Assembly: GCA_013694825.1 (NCBI GenBank)
Contig: JACDBR010000041.1
Location: forward strand, 1-9,675
Origin: Solirubrobacterales bacterium
GTDB lineage: Bacteria > Actinomycetota > Thermoleophilia > Solirubrobacterales > 70-9
Direction of reading: 5' to 3'
Length of the DNA stretch: 9,675 bases
The notes under the pieces are model-generated. The model saw nothing but the letters and a program-made list of their open reading frames with translations. It was not told the DNA's origin and did not search any database. Shown here piece after piece: positions 1 to 5,721 of this stretch. Numbering within the stretch: position 1 is the first letter of the stretch; each line of letters opens with the position of its first letter. Position numbers and translations under genes: made by a program.

Positions 1-996
1 CGCGAGGCGGCGCGGCTCGAGGGCTCCAAGGCACACGCCAAGGCGATCATGGAACGAGCCGGCGTGCCGAGCCCGATGCATCGGGTCCTGTGCGAGCGCG
101 AGGCGGCGCTCGCCCACGCCGCCGGTGCCGAGTATCCGGCCGTGCTCAAGGCCGACGGGCTCGCAGCGGGAAAGGGGGTGATCATCTGCGCCGACGAGTC
201 GGAGGCGCGCGCGGCGATCGAAGCGTTCTTCGTCGAGCTGCGCTTCGGGACGACGGAGGTCATCTGGGAGGAGTTCCTCGACGGTGAGGAGCTCTCGCTG
301 ATGGCGCTGTGCGACGGCGAGAACGTCGTCGCGCTCGCCCCGGCGCGAGACTACAAGCGGATCTTCGACGGCGACATGGGACCCAACACGGGTGGAATGG
401 GCTGCTATTCGCCCGTCCCCGGCTTCGCTGCGACCGACGTCGAGCGGATCCTCGACGCCGTCCACCGCCCGGTTGTCGAGCTGCTCGCGGCGGACGGCGT
501 TCGGTTCCACGGCGTGCTCTACGCGGGCCTGATGATCGGCTCGGCCGGCGTCAAGGTGCTCGAGTTCAACTGCCGCTTCGGCGACCCTGAGACTCAGGCT
601 GTGCTGCCGCGGCTGCGCTCGGACCTGGCCGATCTCTGCCTTGCCGCCCGCGAACCGGGGGGCCTGGCCGGGCGGGCGGTGGACTTCGATCCCGACTGGG
701 CGGTCAGCGTCGTCTTGGCCTCGGCCGGCTACCCGGAGACGAGCTCGAAGGGCGACGTGGTCAGCGGCCTCGAGCGAGCCGACGCGCTCGAGCGAGTCGA
801 GGTGACCCATGCCGGCACCGCGCTCTTGGGCGGAGAGCTCGTCACCGCCGGCGGCAGGGTGCTCGGCGTGACCGCGCTCGGCTCCAGCGCCGCGGAGGCC
901 CGCGAGCGCGCCTACGCGGCCGCAGAGCCGATTGGCTTCCGCGGTCGCCAGATCCGCCGCGACATCGCCGCGCGGGCGGTCGAGCGGGCGAGCTGA
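1..996 (+). CDS. purD: Phosphoribosylamine-glycine ligase (GAR synthetase), 5'-truncated by window
   Basis: PurD joins 5-phosphoribosylamine to glycine using ATP, giving glycinamide ribonucleotide, the second step of de novo purine synthesis in the cytosol. The reading frame is open from base 1 to the TGA at 994-996 and shows 331 residues. The family is usually about 420-430 residues, so roughly 95 N-terminal residues lie outside the window. The visible part begins with the conserved ARLEGSKAHAK segment. The ATP-grasp fold follows, with KADGLAAGKG at visible residues 50-59, NTGGMGCYSP near residue 129, and the metal/ATP-binding EFNCRFGDPETQ near residues 188-199. The C-terminal domain reads ASAGYPETSSKGD and ends with a family-like IGFRGRQIRRDIAARA. 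The ATG at base 49 is internal and not the true start. It is first in the visible cluster, 71 bases before purE. Identification is firm from the motifs. Confidence 0.97.
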   Translation, partial: REAARLEGSKAHAKAIMERAGVPSPMHRVLCEREAALAHAAGAEYPAVLKADGLAAGKGVIICADESEARAAIEAFFVELRFGTTEVIWEEFLDGEELSLMALCDGENVVALAPARDYKRIFDGDMGPNTGGMGCYSPVPGFAATDVERILDAVHRPVVELLAADGVRFHGVLYAGLMIGSAGVKVLEFNCRFGDPETQAVLPRLRSDLADLCLAAREPGGLAGRAVDFDPDWAVSVVLASAGYPETSSKGDVVSGLERADALERVEVTHAGTALLGGELVTAGGRVLGVTALGSSAAEARERAYAAAEPIGFRGRQIRRDIAARAVERAS

Positions 997-1053
997 CACG
1001 AACGCCCCGAAGCAGCGAGAATCGATCCCGACGCTTGCCACCAAATCGCAGCC

Positions 1054-1062
1054 GGGAGAGGA
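1054..1062 (+). promoter_or_regulatory. Shine-Dalgarno site of purE
   Basis: GGGAGAGGA ends five bases before the ATG at 1068. It is the clearest ribosome binding site in the window and decides the purE start: the in-frame TTG at 1035 lies upstream of it and has no such site. The other genes here mostly lack a recognisable Shine-Dalgarno sequence. Confidence 0.7.
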
Positions 1063-1067
1063 AGTCG

Positions 1068-1583
1068 ATGGAGACGCCAGAGCGAGCCCCCGAGATCGTG
1101 GCGCCGCCGGTCGAGAGCGAGGGCGCTCCGGCGGCCCCGCCGCCGCGGCCGGAGGTCGAGGCCATCTTCGAGGAGATCGAGGTCGATGCCCCGGTGGTCG
1201 GGATCATCATGGGCTCCAAGAACGACAAGCCGAAGATGCAGCCGGCCGGCCAGGCGCTTCAGGACGCCGGCATCCGCTACGAGGTGCGGGTGATGAGCGC
1301 CCATCGCGACCCAGAGCTCGTCCGCGAGTACTGCCACGCCGCCCGGATGCGAGGCCTGCGTGTGATCATCGCCGGCGCTGGGATGTCGGCCGCGCTGCCC
1401 GGAGTGGTGGCGGCCCATACCGACCTGCCGGTGATCGGGGTGCCGATCCTCGGCAAGAGCCTGGGTGGGCTCGACTCGCTGCTCTCGATCGCCCAGATGC
1501 CACCGGGCATCCCGGTCGCCTGCGTCGCCGTCGACGGGGCCAAGAACGCCGGCGTGCTGGCCGGCCGGATCCTCGGTTGCTAA
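1068..1583 (+). CDS. purE: 5-(carboxyamino)imidazole ribonucleotide mutase / AIR carboxylase family protein PurE
   Basis: PurE makes 4-carboxy-AIR. Class I enzymes isomerise N5-CAIR made by PurK; class II enzymes carboxylate AIR directly. The protein has 171 residues. The core runs from about residue 43, with VGIIMGSKND (44-53), the catalytic-histidine motif MSAHRDP (76-82, His79), IIAGAGMSAALPG (100-112), IGVPILGKSLGGLDSLLSIAQMPPGIPVA and DGAKNAGVLAGRIL at the end. Two things are odd. An acidic, Pro/Ala-rich extension of about 42 residues precedes the core. The usual class I GAGGAAHLPG motif has become GAGMSAALPG, losing the second histidine. No purK lies beside it, so class assignment is left open. 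The ATG at 1068 is chosen because of its Shine-Dalgarno site; a TTG at 1035 would add 11 residues. It is 71 bases after purD and 31 before purB, probably in one transcript. Confidence 0.93.
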   Translation: METPERAPEIVAPPVESEGAPAAPPPRPEVEAIFEEIEVDAPVVGIIMGSKNDKPKMQPAGQALQDAGIRYEVRVMSAHRDPELVREYCHAARMRGLRVIIAGAGMSAALPGVVAAHTDLPVIGVPILGKSLGGLDSLLSIAQMPPGIPVACVAVDGAKNAGVLAGRILGC

Positions 1584-1614
1584 GCGCCCCGCCGACCGCC
1601 GACGGGCCCGGTCG

Positions 1615-2895
1615 ATGATCGAGCGCTACACGCGGGCGGAGCTCGGCGCCGTCTGGAGCCAGCGGCGAAAGCTCGACACCTGGCTCGAGGTCGAGCTTGC
1701 CGCGACGGAGGCATGGGCGCAGGAAGGCCGCGTGCCGGCCGATGCCGCCCGCGCGGCTCGCGAGCTCGCCACGTTCAACCTCGAGGCGGTCGCGGAGCGC
1801 GAGCGCATCACCGACCACGACGTCGCCGCGTTCGTCGACGTGGTCGCTGCCTCCGTCGGCGAGCATGGGCGCTGGATCCACTACGGCCTGACCTCCTCAG
1901 ACGTGCTCGACACGGCCCTCGCGCTGCAGCTCCGCGACGTCGGCGAGATCGTCCTGGCTGGGGCGCGTGGCTTCCGCGACGCGCTGGTCGAGCGGGCGCT
2001 CGAGCACCGCGAGACGATCTGCGTCGGGCGGACCCACGGCGTCCACGCCGAGCCGACAAGCTTTGGCCTGCGCCTGGCCGGCTTCGCGTTCGAGGCCGAC
2101 CGCAACCTGGTGAGGCTCGAGCGCGCCTTCGAGAGCCTGCGCGTGGGCGCGATCTCGGGTGCCGTCGGCACCTACGCCTCGGTGCCGCCACGGATCGAGC
2201 AGCGGGTCATGCTCCGACTCGGGCTGCGCGTTGAGGAGGCCTCCACCCAGGTGATTCCCCGCGACCGCCACGCCGAGCTGGTGGGCGCTGTCGCTCTCGC
2301 CGGCGCCGGGCTCGAGCGCTTCGCGACCGAGATCCGAAACCTTCAGCGCACCGAGATCCGGGAGGTCGAGGAGCCGTTCGGTCGCGGGCAGAAGGGCTCG
2401 TCGGCGATGCCACACAAGCGAAACCCGATCGCGACCGAGCGGATCACGGGCCTCGCGCGCGTCCTGCGCGGGTACGCGCAGACGGGATACGAGAACGTCG
2501 CCCTCTGGCATGAGCGCGACATCTCCCACTCCGGCGCTGAGCGGATCGTGCTGCCCGACGCGACGATCGCCCTCGACTACATGCAGCACCTCGCGACCAA
2601 GGTGGTGCGCGGCATGACCGTCCACGTCGATCGCATGCGCTCCAACCTGGGCCTGACTCACGGCGCGATCTACTCGCAGCGCGCGCTGACGGCGCTCGTC
2701 GACTCGGGCATGAGCCGCGACGAGGCCTACCGCGTCGTGCAGGCGGCGGCGCAGGAGGCCTGGGACGAGGGCACGCCGTTCGCCGAGCTGATCGCCGAGG
2801 CAGCGCCGGAGCTGGAGCTCGACCTCGACCCCGCGCCCTATCTGCGATACGTGCCCGAGCTGATCGCTCGGCTCGAGCGCCTGCGTGAGACGTGA
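1615..2895 (+). CDS. purB: Adenylosuccinate lyase
   Basis: PurB removes fumarate twice in purine synthesis, from SAICAR to give AICAR and from adenylosuccinate to give AMP. It belongs to the fumarase/aspartase superfamily and acts as a homotetramer. The 426-residue product has the normal length for the Bacillus-type enzyme and begins MIERYTRAELGAVWS, typical of the family, which fixes the ATG at 1615 although the frame is open further upstream. His68 (in DHDVAAF), His89 (in WIHYGLTSSD) and His141 (in GRTHGVHAEP) fall at the same numbers as the active-site histidines known for Bacillus subtilis PurB. The mobile signature loop GSSAMPHKRNP occupies residues 261-271, with the catalytic serine at 262 or 263. 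No clear Shine-Dalgarno site precedes it. It starts 31 bases after purE, and its TGA overlaps the next gene's GTG. Confidence 0.97.
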   Translation: MIERYTRAELGAVWSQRRKLDTWLEVELAATEAWAQEGRVPADAARAARELATFNLEAVAERERITDHDVAAFVDVVAASVGEHGRWIHYGLTSSDVLDTALALQLRDVGEIVLAGARGFRDALVERALEHRETICVGRTHGVHAEPTSFGLRLAGFAFEADRNLVRLERAFESLRVGAISGAVGTYASVPPRIEQRVMLRLGLRVEEASTQVIPRDRHAELVGAVALAGAGLERFATEIRNLQRTEIREVEEPFGRGQKGSSAMPHKRNPIATERITGLARVLRGYAQTGYENVALWHERDISHSGAERIVLPDATIALDYMQHLATKVVRGMTVHVDRMRSNLGLTHGAIYSQRALTALVDSGMSRDEAYRVVQAAAQEAWDEGTPFAELIAEAAPELELDLDPAPYLRYVPELIARLERLRET

Positions 2896-3797
2896 GCGGC
2901 CGGGGCGGGGAGGGCGACACGAGCTCAGGCCGCTTGCCGAGCCCGTTCGTGGTCGGCGTAGGGCGCTCTGGCACGACGCTGCTGCGACTGATGCTCGACG
3001 CACATCCCGAGCTGACGATCCCACCCGAGACGGGCTTCGTCCCTCAGCTCATAGAGACGGCGCGCGGCGGTGAGGCGAGCGTCGACGAGCTGCTCGCGGT
3101 GATCACCGGCCACTGGCGCTGGAAGGACTTCGGCCTCGAATCCGAGCAGCTTCGCGCCCGCTTCGAGGCGGCTCGCTCGCTGCGGCCGGCTCCGGTCCTG
3201 CGCCGCTTCTACGAGCTCTACGCGGAGCATCAGGGCAAGCCGCGCTGGGGCGACAAGACCCCCGGCTACGCCAAGCACATGCCCGAGATCACCCGTGTGC
3301 TCGACGAAGCCCGCTTCATCCACATCATCCGCGACGGGCGCGACGTCGCGCTCTCGAGGGTCAACACCCTCTCGATGAAGCCGATCACCCTCGAGCAGGC
3401 GGCCCGCCTGTGGCGGCGCTGGATCCGTCAAGCCCGCCGCCAGGGCGCCCGAATCGAGCATTACGCCGAGGTCCGCTACGAGGAGCTGATCGCCGAGCCC
3501 GAGTCCGTGCTGCGAGGACTTTGCGAGGGTCTTCACCTCGACTTCGACCCGGCGATGCTCGACTACCACGCGCGCTCGGCCGAGCGGCTGAGCGAGCTGG
3601 CCCACGATGTCCCCTCCCGAAACGACAAGCCGGTGCGCCCGGCGGCCGAGCGGCTCGCAAAGCACGAGGCGACGAGCAGGCCGCCTGACGCCGCGATGGT
3701 CGCCAAGTGGAGGACGCGCATGGAGCCGGCCGACCAGGAGCTCTTCCTCGCCGCGGCCGGCGACATGCTCGACGAGCTCGGCTACCCGCGCAGCTAG
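2892..3797 (+). CDS. PAPS-dependent sulfotransferase family protein
   Basis: The predicted reaction is transfer of a sulfuryl group from 3'-phosphoadenylyl sulfate (PAPS) to an unknown acceptor. The protein has 301 residues. A P-loop-like 5'-phosphosulfate binding motif, GRSGTTLL, lies at residues 24-31, followed by LDAHPEL. GDKTP is at 120-124. The 3'-phosphate binding strand and helix, IHIIRDGRDVALS, lies at 143-155, and YEELIAEPE at 196-204 is another conserved stretch of this family. No signal peptide or membrane segment is seen, so it should be cytosolic. The GTG start overlaps the purB stop (GTGA), implying translational coupling; a TTG at 2934 (residue 15) is a possible shorter start. 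It is the only gene in the forward cluster with no known purine step. The acceptor cannot be told from sequence. The sulfotransferase fold is well supported; PAPS use is inferred from the family. Confidence 0.85.
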   Translation: MSGRGGEGDTSSGRLPSPFVVGVGRSGTTLLRLMLDAHPELTIPPETGFVPQLIETARGGEASVDELLAVITGHWRWKDFGLESEQLRARFEAARSLRPAPVLRRFYELYAEHQGKPRWGDKTPGYAKHMPEITRVLDEARFIHIIRDGRDVALSRVNTLSMKPITLEQAARLWRRWIRQARRQGARIEHYAEVRYEELIAEPESVLRGLCEGLHLDFDPAMLDYHARSAERLSELAHDVPSRNDKPVRPAAERLAKHEATSRPPDAAMVAKWRTRMEPADQELFLAAAGDMLDELGYPRS

Positions 3798-3812
3798 GCC
3801 GGCACTGCCGCG

Positions 3813-3852
3813 CGTTCCCCCGGTCCGGTCGGCGTTCACTCGGTCCGGTTGG
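3813..3852 (+). repeat. Tandem 20-bp direct repeat upstream of purC
   Basis: Two head-to-tail 20-bp units, at 3813-3832 (CGTTCCCCCGGTCCGGTCGG) and 3833-3852 (CGTTCACTCGGTCCGGTTGG), agree at 17 of 20 positions. The period is close to two helical turns. The second copy overlaps the candidate -35 of purC, so the pair could be a regulator binding array. That function is inference; the repeat itself is read directly. Confidence 0.8.
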
Positions 3853-3863
3853 TCTCCTAGAGT
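3835..3863 (+). promoter_or_regulatory. Candidate promoter of purC
   Basis: TTCACT (3835-3840) matches four of six bases of the TTGACA consensus. It is followed by a 17-bp spacer and TAGAGT (3858-3863), which matches four of six bases of TATAAT at the important first, second and last positions. Only 13 bases separate the -10 from the purC ATG, so transcription would begin about six bases before it, giving a near-leaderless message. There is no Shine-Dalgarno site in this stretch, which fits. It would make purC, purS and purQ a unit able to be expressed apart from purDEB. Confidence 0.5.
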
Positions 3864-3876
3864 CGCTTCCCCGCCG

Positions 3877-4728
3877 ATGAGCCGATCAATCGAAGATCTA
3901 GCGCCCTTCTCGCGAGGCAAGGTTCGCGACATGTACGAGCTCGGCGACGACCTGCTGATGGTCGCCTCCGATCGCATCTCGGCCTACGACGTCGTGATGC
4001 CGACCCCGATCCCCGGCAAGGGCGAACTGCTGACGAAGATGTCGCTGTACTGGTTCGGCCTGCTGGCCGACATCGTCCCGAACCACCTCGTCTCCACCGA
4101 AGTCCCCGACGACGTCGCGGGGCGGGCGATCCGGGTCAGGCGCCTGGAGATGTACCCGGTCGAGTGCGTCGTGCGAGGCTATCTGGCGGGATCGGGGTGG
4201 AAGGAGTACGGCGAGACGGGCGAGGTCTGCGGGATCGCCCTGCCGGAAGGGCTGCGCGAGTCCGAGCAGCTTCCGGAGCCGATCTTCACCCCGGCGACCA
4301 AGGCCGAGGTCGGCGAGCACGACGAGAACGTCGACTTCGACCACGCCGCCGAGCTGATCGGCGACCGGGCGCTGATGGCCGAGCTGCGCCGGATCTCGAT
4401 CGAGCTCTACCAGCGCGCCGCCGTCCACTCGGCCGAGCGCGGCATCATCCTCGCCGACACGAAGTTCGAGTTCGGCAGCTCCCCAGGGGCCGAGGTCGTC
4501 CTTGCCGACGAGGTCTTCACCCCCGACTCCTCGCGCTTCTGGCCGGCCGACCGCTACGAGCCCGGGGGCTCCCAGCCCTCCTTCGACAAGCAGCCGCTGC
4601 GCGACTGGCTCTCGGCCAGCGGCTGGGACAAGCGCCCGCCCGCGCCCGAGCTCCCCGGCGAGGTGGTCGAAGACACCCGGCGGCGCTACGAGGAGGCTTA
4701 CGAGCGAATCTCGGCCAAGAGCCCGTAG
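3877..4728 (+). CDS. purC: Phosphoribosylaminoimidazole-succinocarboxamide synthase (SAICAR synthetase)
   Basis: PurC couples CAIR and aspartate with ATP to give SAICAR, the substrate PurB then cleaves. The product has 283 residues, matching the longer form of the enzyme (about 290-300 residues, as in mycobacteria) rather than the short form of about 240. Visible family motifs are FSRGKVRDMYEL (11-22, nucleotide loop), SDRISAYDVVMPTPIPGKG (31-49), VECVVRGYLAGSGWKEY (95-111), EPIFTPATKAEVGEHDENV (134-152), GIILADTKFEFG (189-200) and the DEVFTPDSSRFWP stretch (211-223) with SFDKQPLRDWL after it. The ATG at 3877 gives MSRSIEDLAPFSRGKVRD, a normal N-terminus; the frame is open upstream, but that overlaps the sulfotransferase gene. 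The gap to the sulfotransferase is 79 bases and holds a likely promoter. purS begins 38 bases downstream. Confidence 0.97.
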   Translation: MSRSIEDLAPFSRGKVRDMYELGDDLLMVASDRISAYDVVMPTPIPGKGELLTKMSLYWFGLLADIVPNHLVSTEVPDDVAGRAIRVRRLEMYPVECVVRGYLAGSGWKEYGETGEVCGIALPEGLRESEQLPEPIFTPATKAEVGEHDENVDFDHAAELIGDRALMAELRRISIELYQRAAVHSAERGIILADTKFEFGSSPGAEVVLADEVFTPDSSRFWPADRYEPGGSQPSFDKQPLRDWLSASGWDKRPPAPELPGEVVEDTRRRYEEAYERISAKSP

Positions 4729-4753
4729 GCCCGTTCAGTCCGCCCTTCACCGC

Positions 4754-4759
4754 TAGATT
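4754..4759 (+). promoter_or_regulatory. Possible -10 element before purS
   Basis: TAGATT lies in the 38-bp gap between purC and purS, seven bases before the GTG. It shares CTAGA(G/T)T with the purC -10. No convincing -35 lies 16-18 bases upstream: TTCAGT is present but only 14 bases away. It may be a weak internal promoter, or chance. Confidence 0.25.
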
Positions 4760-4766
4760 CCGGGCG

Positions 4767-5006
4767 GTGAAAGTCCGCGTCCTGATCCGGCCGAAGCCGG
4801 GCATTCTCGACCCGCAGGGCAAGGCGATCGAGCGGGCGCTGCCGGCGCTCGGCTTTGAAGGGATCGAGGAGGTTCGGGTCGGCCGCCTGGTCGAGCTCGA
4901 GGCCGATGGGGCCGACCTCGAAGCGCTGTGCGAGCGGCTGCTGGCCAACACGCTGATCGAGGACTTCGAGATCGTCCGGTTCGCGGACCGCACGGATCCG
5001 GCTTGA
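4767..5006 (+). CDS. purS: Phosphoribosylformylglycinamidine synthase subunit PurS
   Basis: PurS is the small structural subunit that joins PurQ (glutaminase) to the small form of PurL in FGAM synthase, the fourth step of purine synthesis. The product has 79 residues, the usual length. It reads KVRVLIRPKPGILDPQGKAI at residues 2-21, then LPALGFEGIEEVRVGRLVELE, and LLANTLIEDFEIVRF near the C-terminus, all typical of PurS. The start is GTG at 4767, chosen because KVRVLIRPK is the normal first strand and the upstream frame runs antisense-like inside purC. There is no Shine-Dalgarno site; a TAGATT hexamer sits seven bases upstream. Its TGA overlaps the purQ TTG by four bases, as expected for two subunits made in fixed ratio. 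Confidence 0.95.
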   Translation: MKVRVLIRPKPGILDPQGKAIERALPALGFEGIEEVRVGRLVELEADGADLEALCERLLANTLIEDFEIVRFADRTDPA

Positions 5007-5671
5007 TCTGGGGGGTGCTCCAGTTTCCCGGCTCGTGCGACGAGCGCGACGCCGTGCTCGCCTGCAAGCGGGCCGGCGAGGCGCGGCTCGTCTGGCATCG
5101 CGGCACCGATCTCACGGGGCTCGATGCGATCGTCGTCCCGGGCGGCTTCTCCTACGGCGACTACCTGCGAGTCGGCGCGATCGCGCGCTTCTCGCCCGCG
5201 ATGGGAGCTGTGGCGCAGTTCGCCGCCGAAGGCGGGCCTGTGCTGGGGATCTGCAACGGCTTCCAGGTGCTCTGCGAGGCAGGCCTGCTGCCCGGGGCCC
5301 TGCTTCCCAACACCGGCCTGCGCTTCGTCTGCCGCCAGGTCGAGCTCGAGGTCGCCAGCACGGCCTCGAGCTTCACCCGCGGCCTCGCGACCGGCGAGCG
5401 GCTCTCGATTCCCGTCAAGCACATGAGCGGTCGCTACTTCGCGCCGCCCGAGCAGCTCGACGCGCTCGAGGCCGACGACCAAGTCGTGCTGCGCTACGCC
5501 CCCGGCGACGAGCCCAACGGGTCGCTGCGGCGAATCGCCGGGGTTCGCAACAAGGCCGGGAACGTGGTCGGGCTGATGCCCCATCCCGAGCACGCGGTGG
5601 ACCCCCTGACCGGGTCGACCGACGGACTGCGGCTGTTCGAAGCCGCCTCGGGGAGCCTCGCTGCCGCCTGA
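5003..5671 (+). CDS. purQ: Phosphoribosylformylglycinamidine synthase subunit PurQ (glutaminase)
   Basis: PurQ is the class I glutamine amidotransferase subunit of FGAM synthase; it releases ammonia from glutamine and passes it to PurL. The product has 222 residues, the normal length. It begins MIWGVLQFPGSCDERDA (the family usually has FPGSNCDRDA, so one residue is missing between Ser and Cys), then VVPGGFSYGDYLRVGAIA (44-61), the nucleophile elbow LGICNGFQVLCEAGLLPG with Cys84 as catalytic cysteine, and LMPHPEHAVDP with His194 and Glu196 completing the triad. The start is TTG at 5003, overlapping the purS stop as TTGA; the next in-frame candidate, GTG at 5015, would remove part of the first strand. 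Unlike in many relatives, purL does not follow directly: two opposite-strand genes intervene. Confidence 0.96.
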   Translation: MIWGVLQFPGSCDERDAVLACKRAGEARLVWHRGTDLTGLDAIVVPGGFSYGDYLRVGAIARFSPAMGAVAQFAAEGGPVLGICNGFQVLCEAGLLPGALLPNTGLRFVCRQVELEVASTASSFTRGLATGERLSIPVKHMSGRYFAPPEQLDALEADDQVVLRYAPGDEPNGSLRRIAGVRNKAGNVVGLMPHPEHAVDPLTGSTDGLRLFEAASGSLAAA

Positions 5672-5716
5672 TCGATCGAAGCGATCGAGGCGCGGCGACG
5701 TAGCAACGCGACCGCG
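5672..5716. terminator. Two adjacent hairpins between convergent genes, possible bidirectional terminator
   Basis: The first hairpin is TCGATCG (5672-5678), loop AAG, CGATCGA (5682-5688), a perfect 7-bp stem starting right after the purQ stop. The second pairs CGCGG with CCGCG, CG with CG and CGT with ACG over 5691-5716, around the tetraloop AGCA, with one bulged A on each side. They fill the gap between the stop of purQ and the stop of the - strand gene. Neither strand has a clear run of T after the stems, so intrinsic termination is only a suggestion. Confidence 0.45.
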
Positions 5717-5721
5717 TGCCC

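Noticed and set aside
1035..1067. TTG at 1035 as the purE start
   Set aside because: It has no Shine-Dalgarno site and would place the strong GGGAGAGGA inside the coding region; the added residues (MPPNRSRERKS) look unlike the family.
997..1067. A promoter in the purD-purE gap (TTGCCA at 1035-1040)
   Set aside because: No acceptable -10 lies 16-18 bases downstream, and the gap is short enough for read-through from purD.
1465..1614. Extended purB start upstream of 1615
   Set aside because: The extra residues overlap purE in another frame and are Ser/Arg/Pro-rich; the family N-terminus MIERYTR begins at 1615.
1897..3024. A 375-codon open frame on the - strand opposite purB
   Set aside because: Antisense to purB, whose active-site residues and length match the family exactly; no motif of its own.
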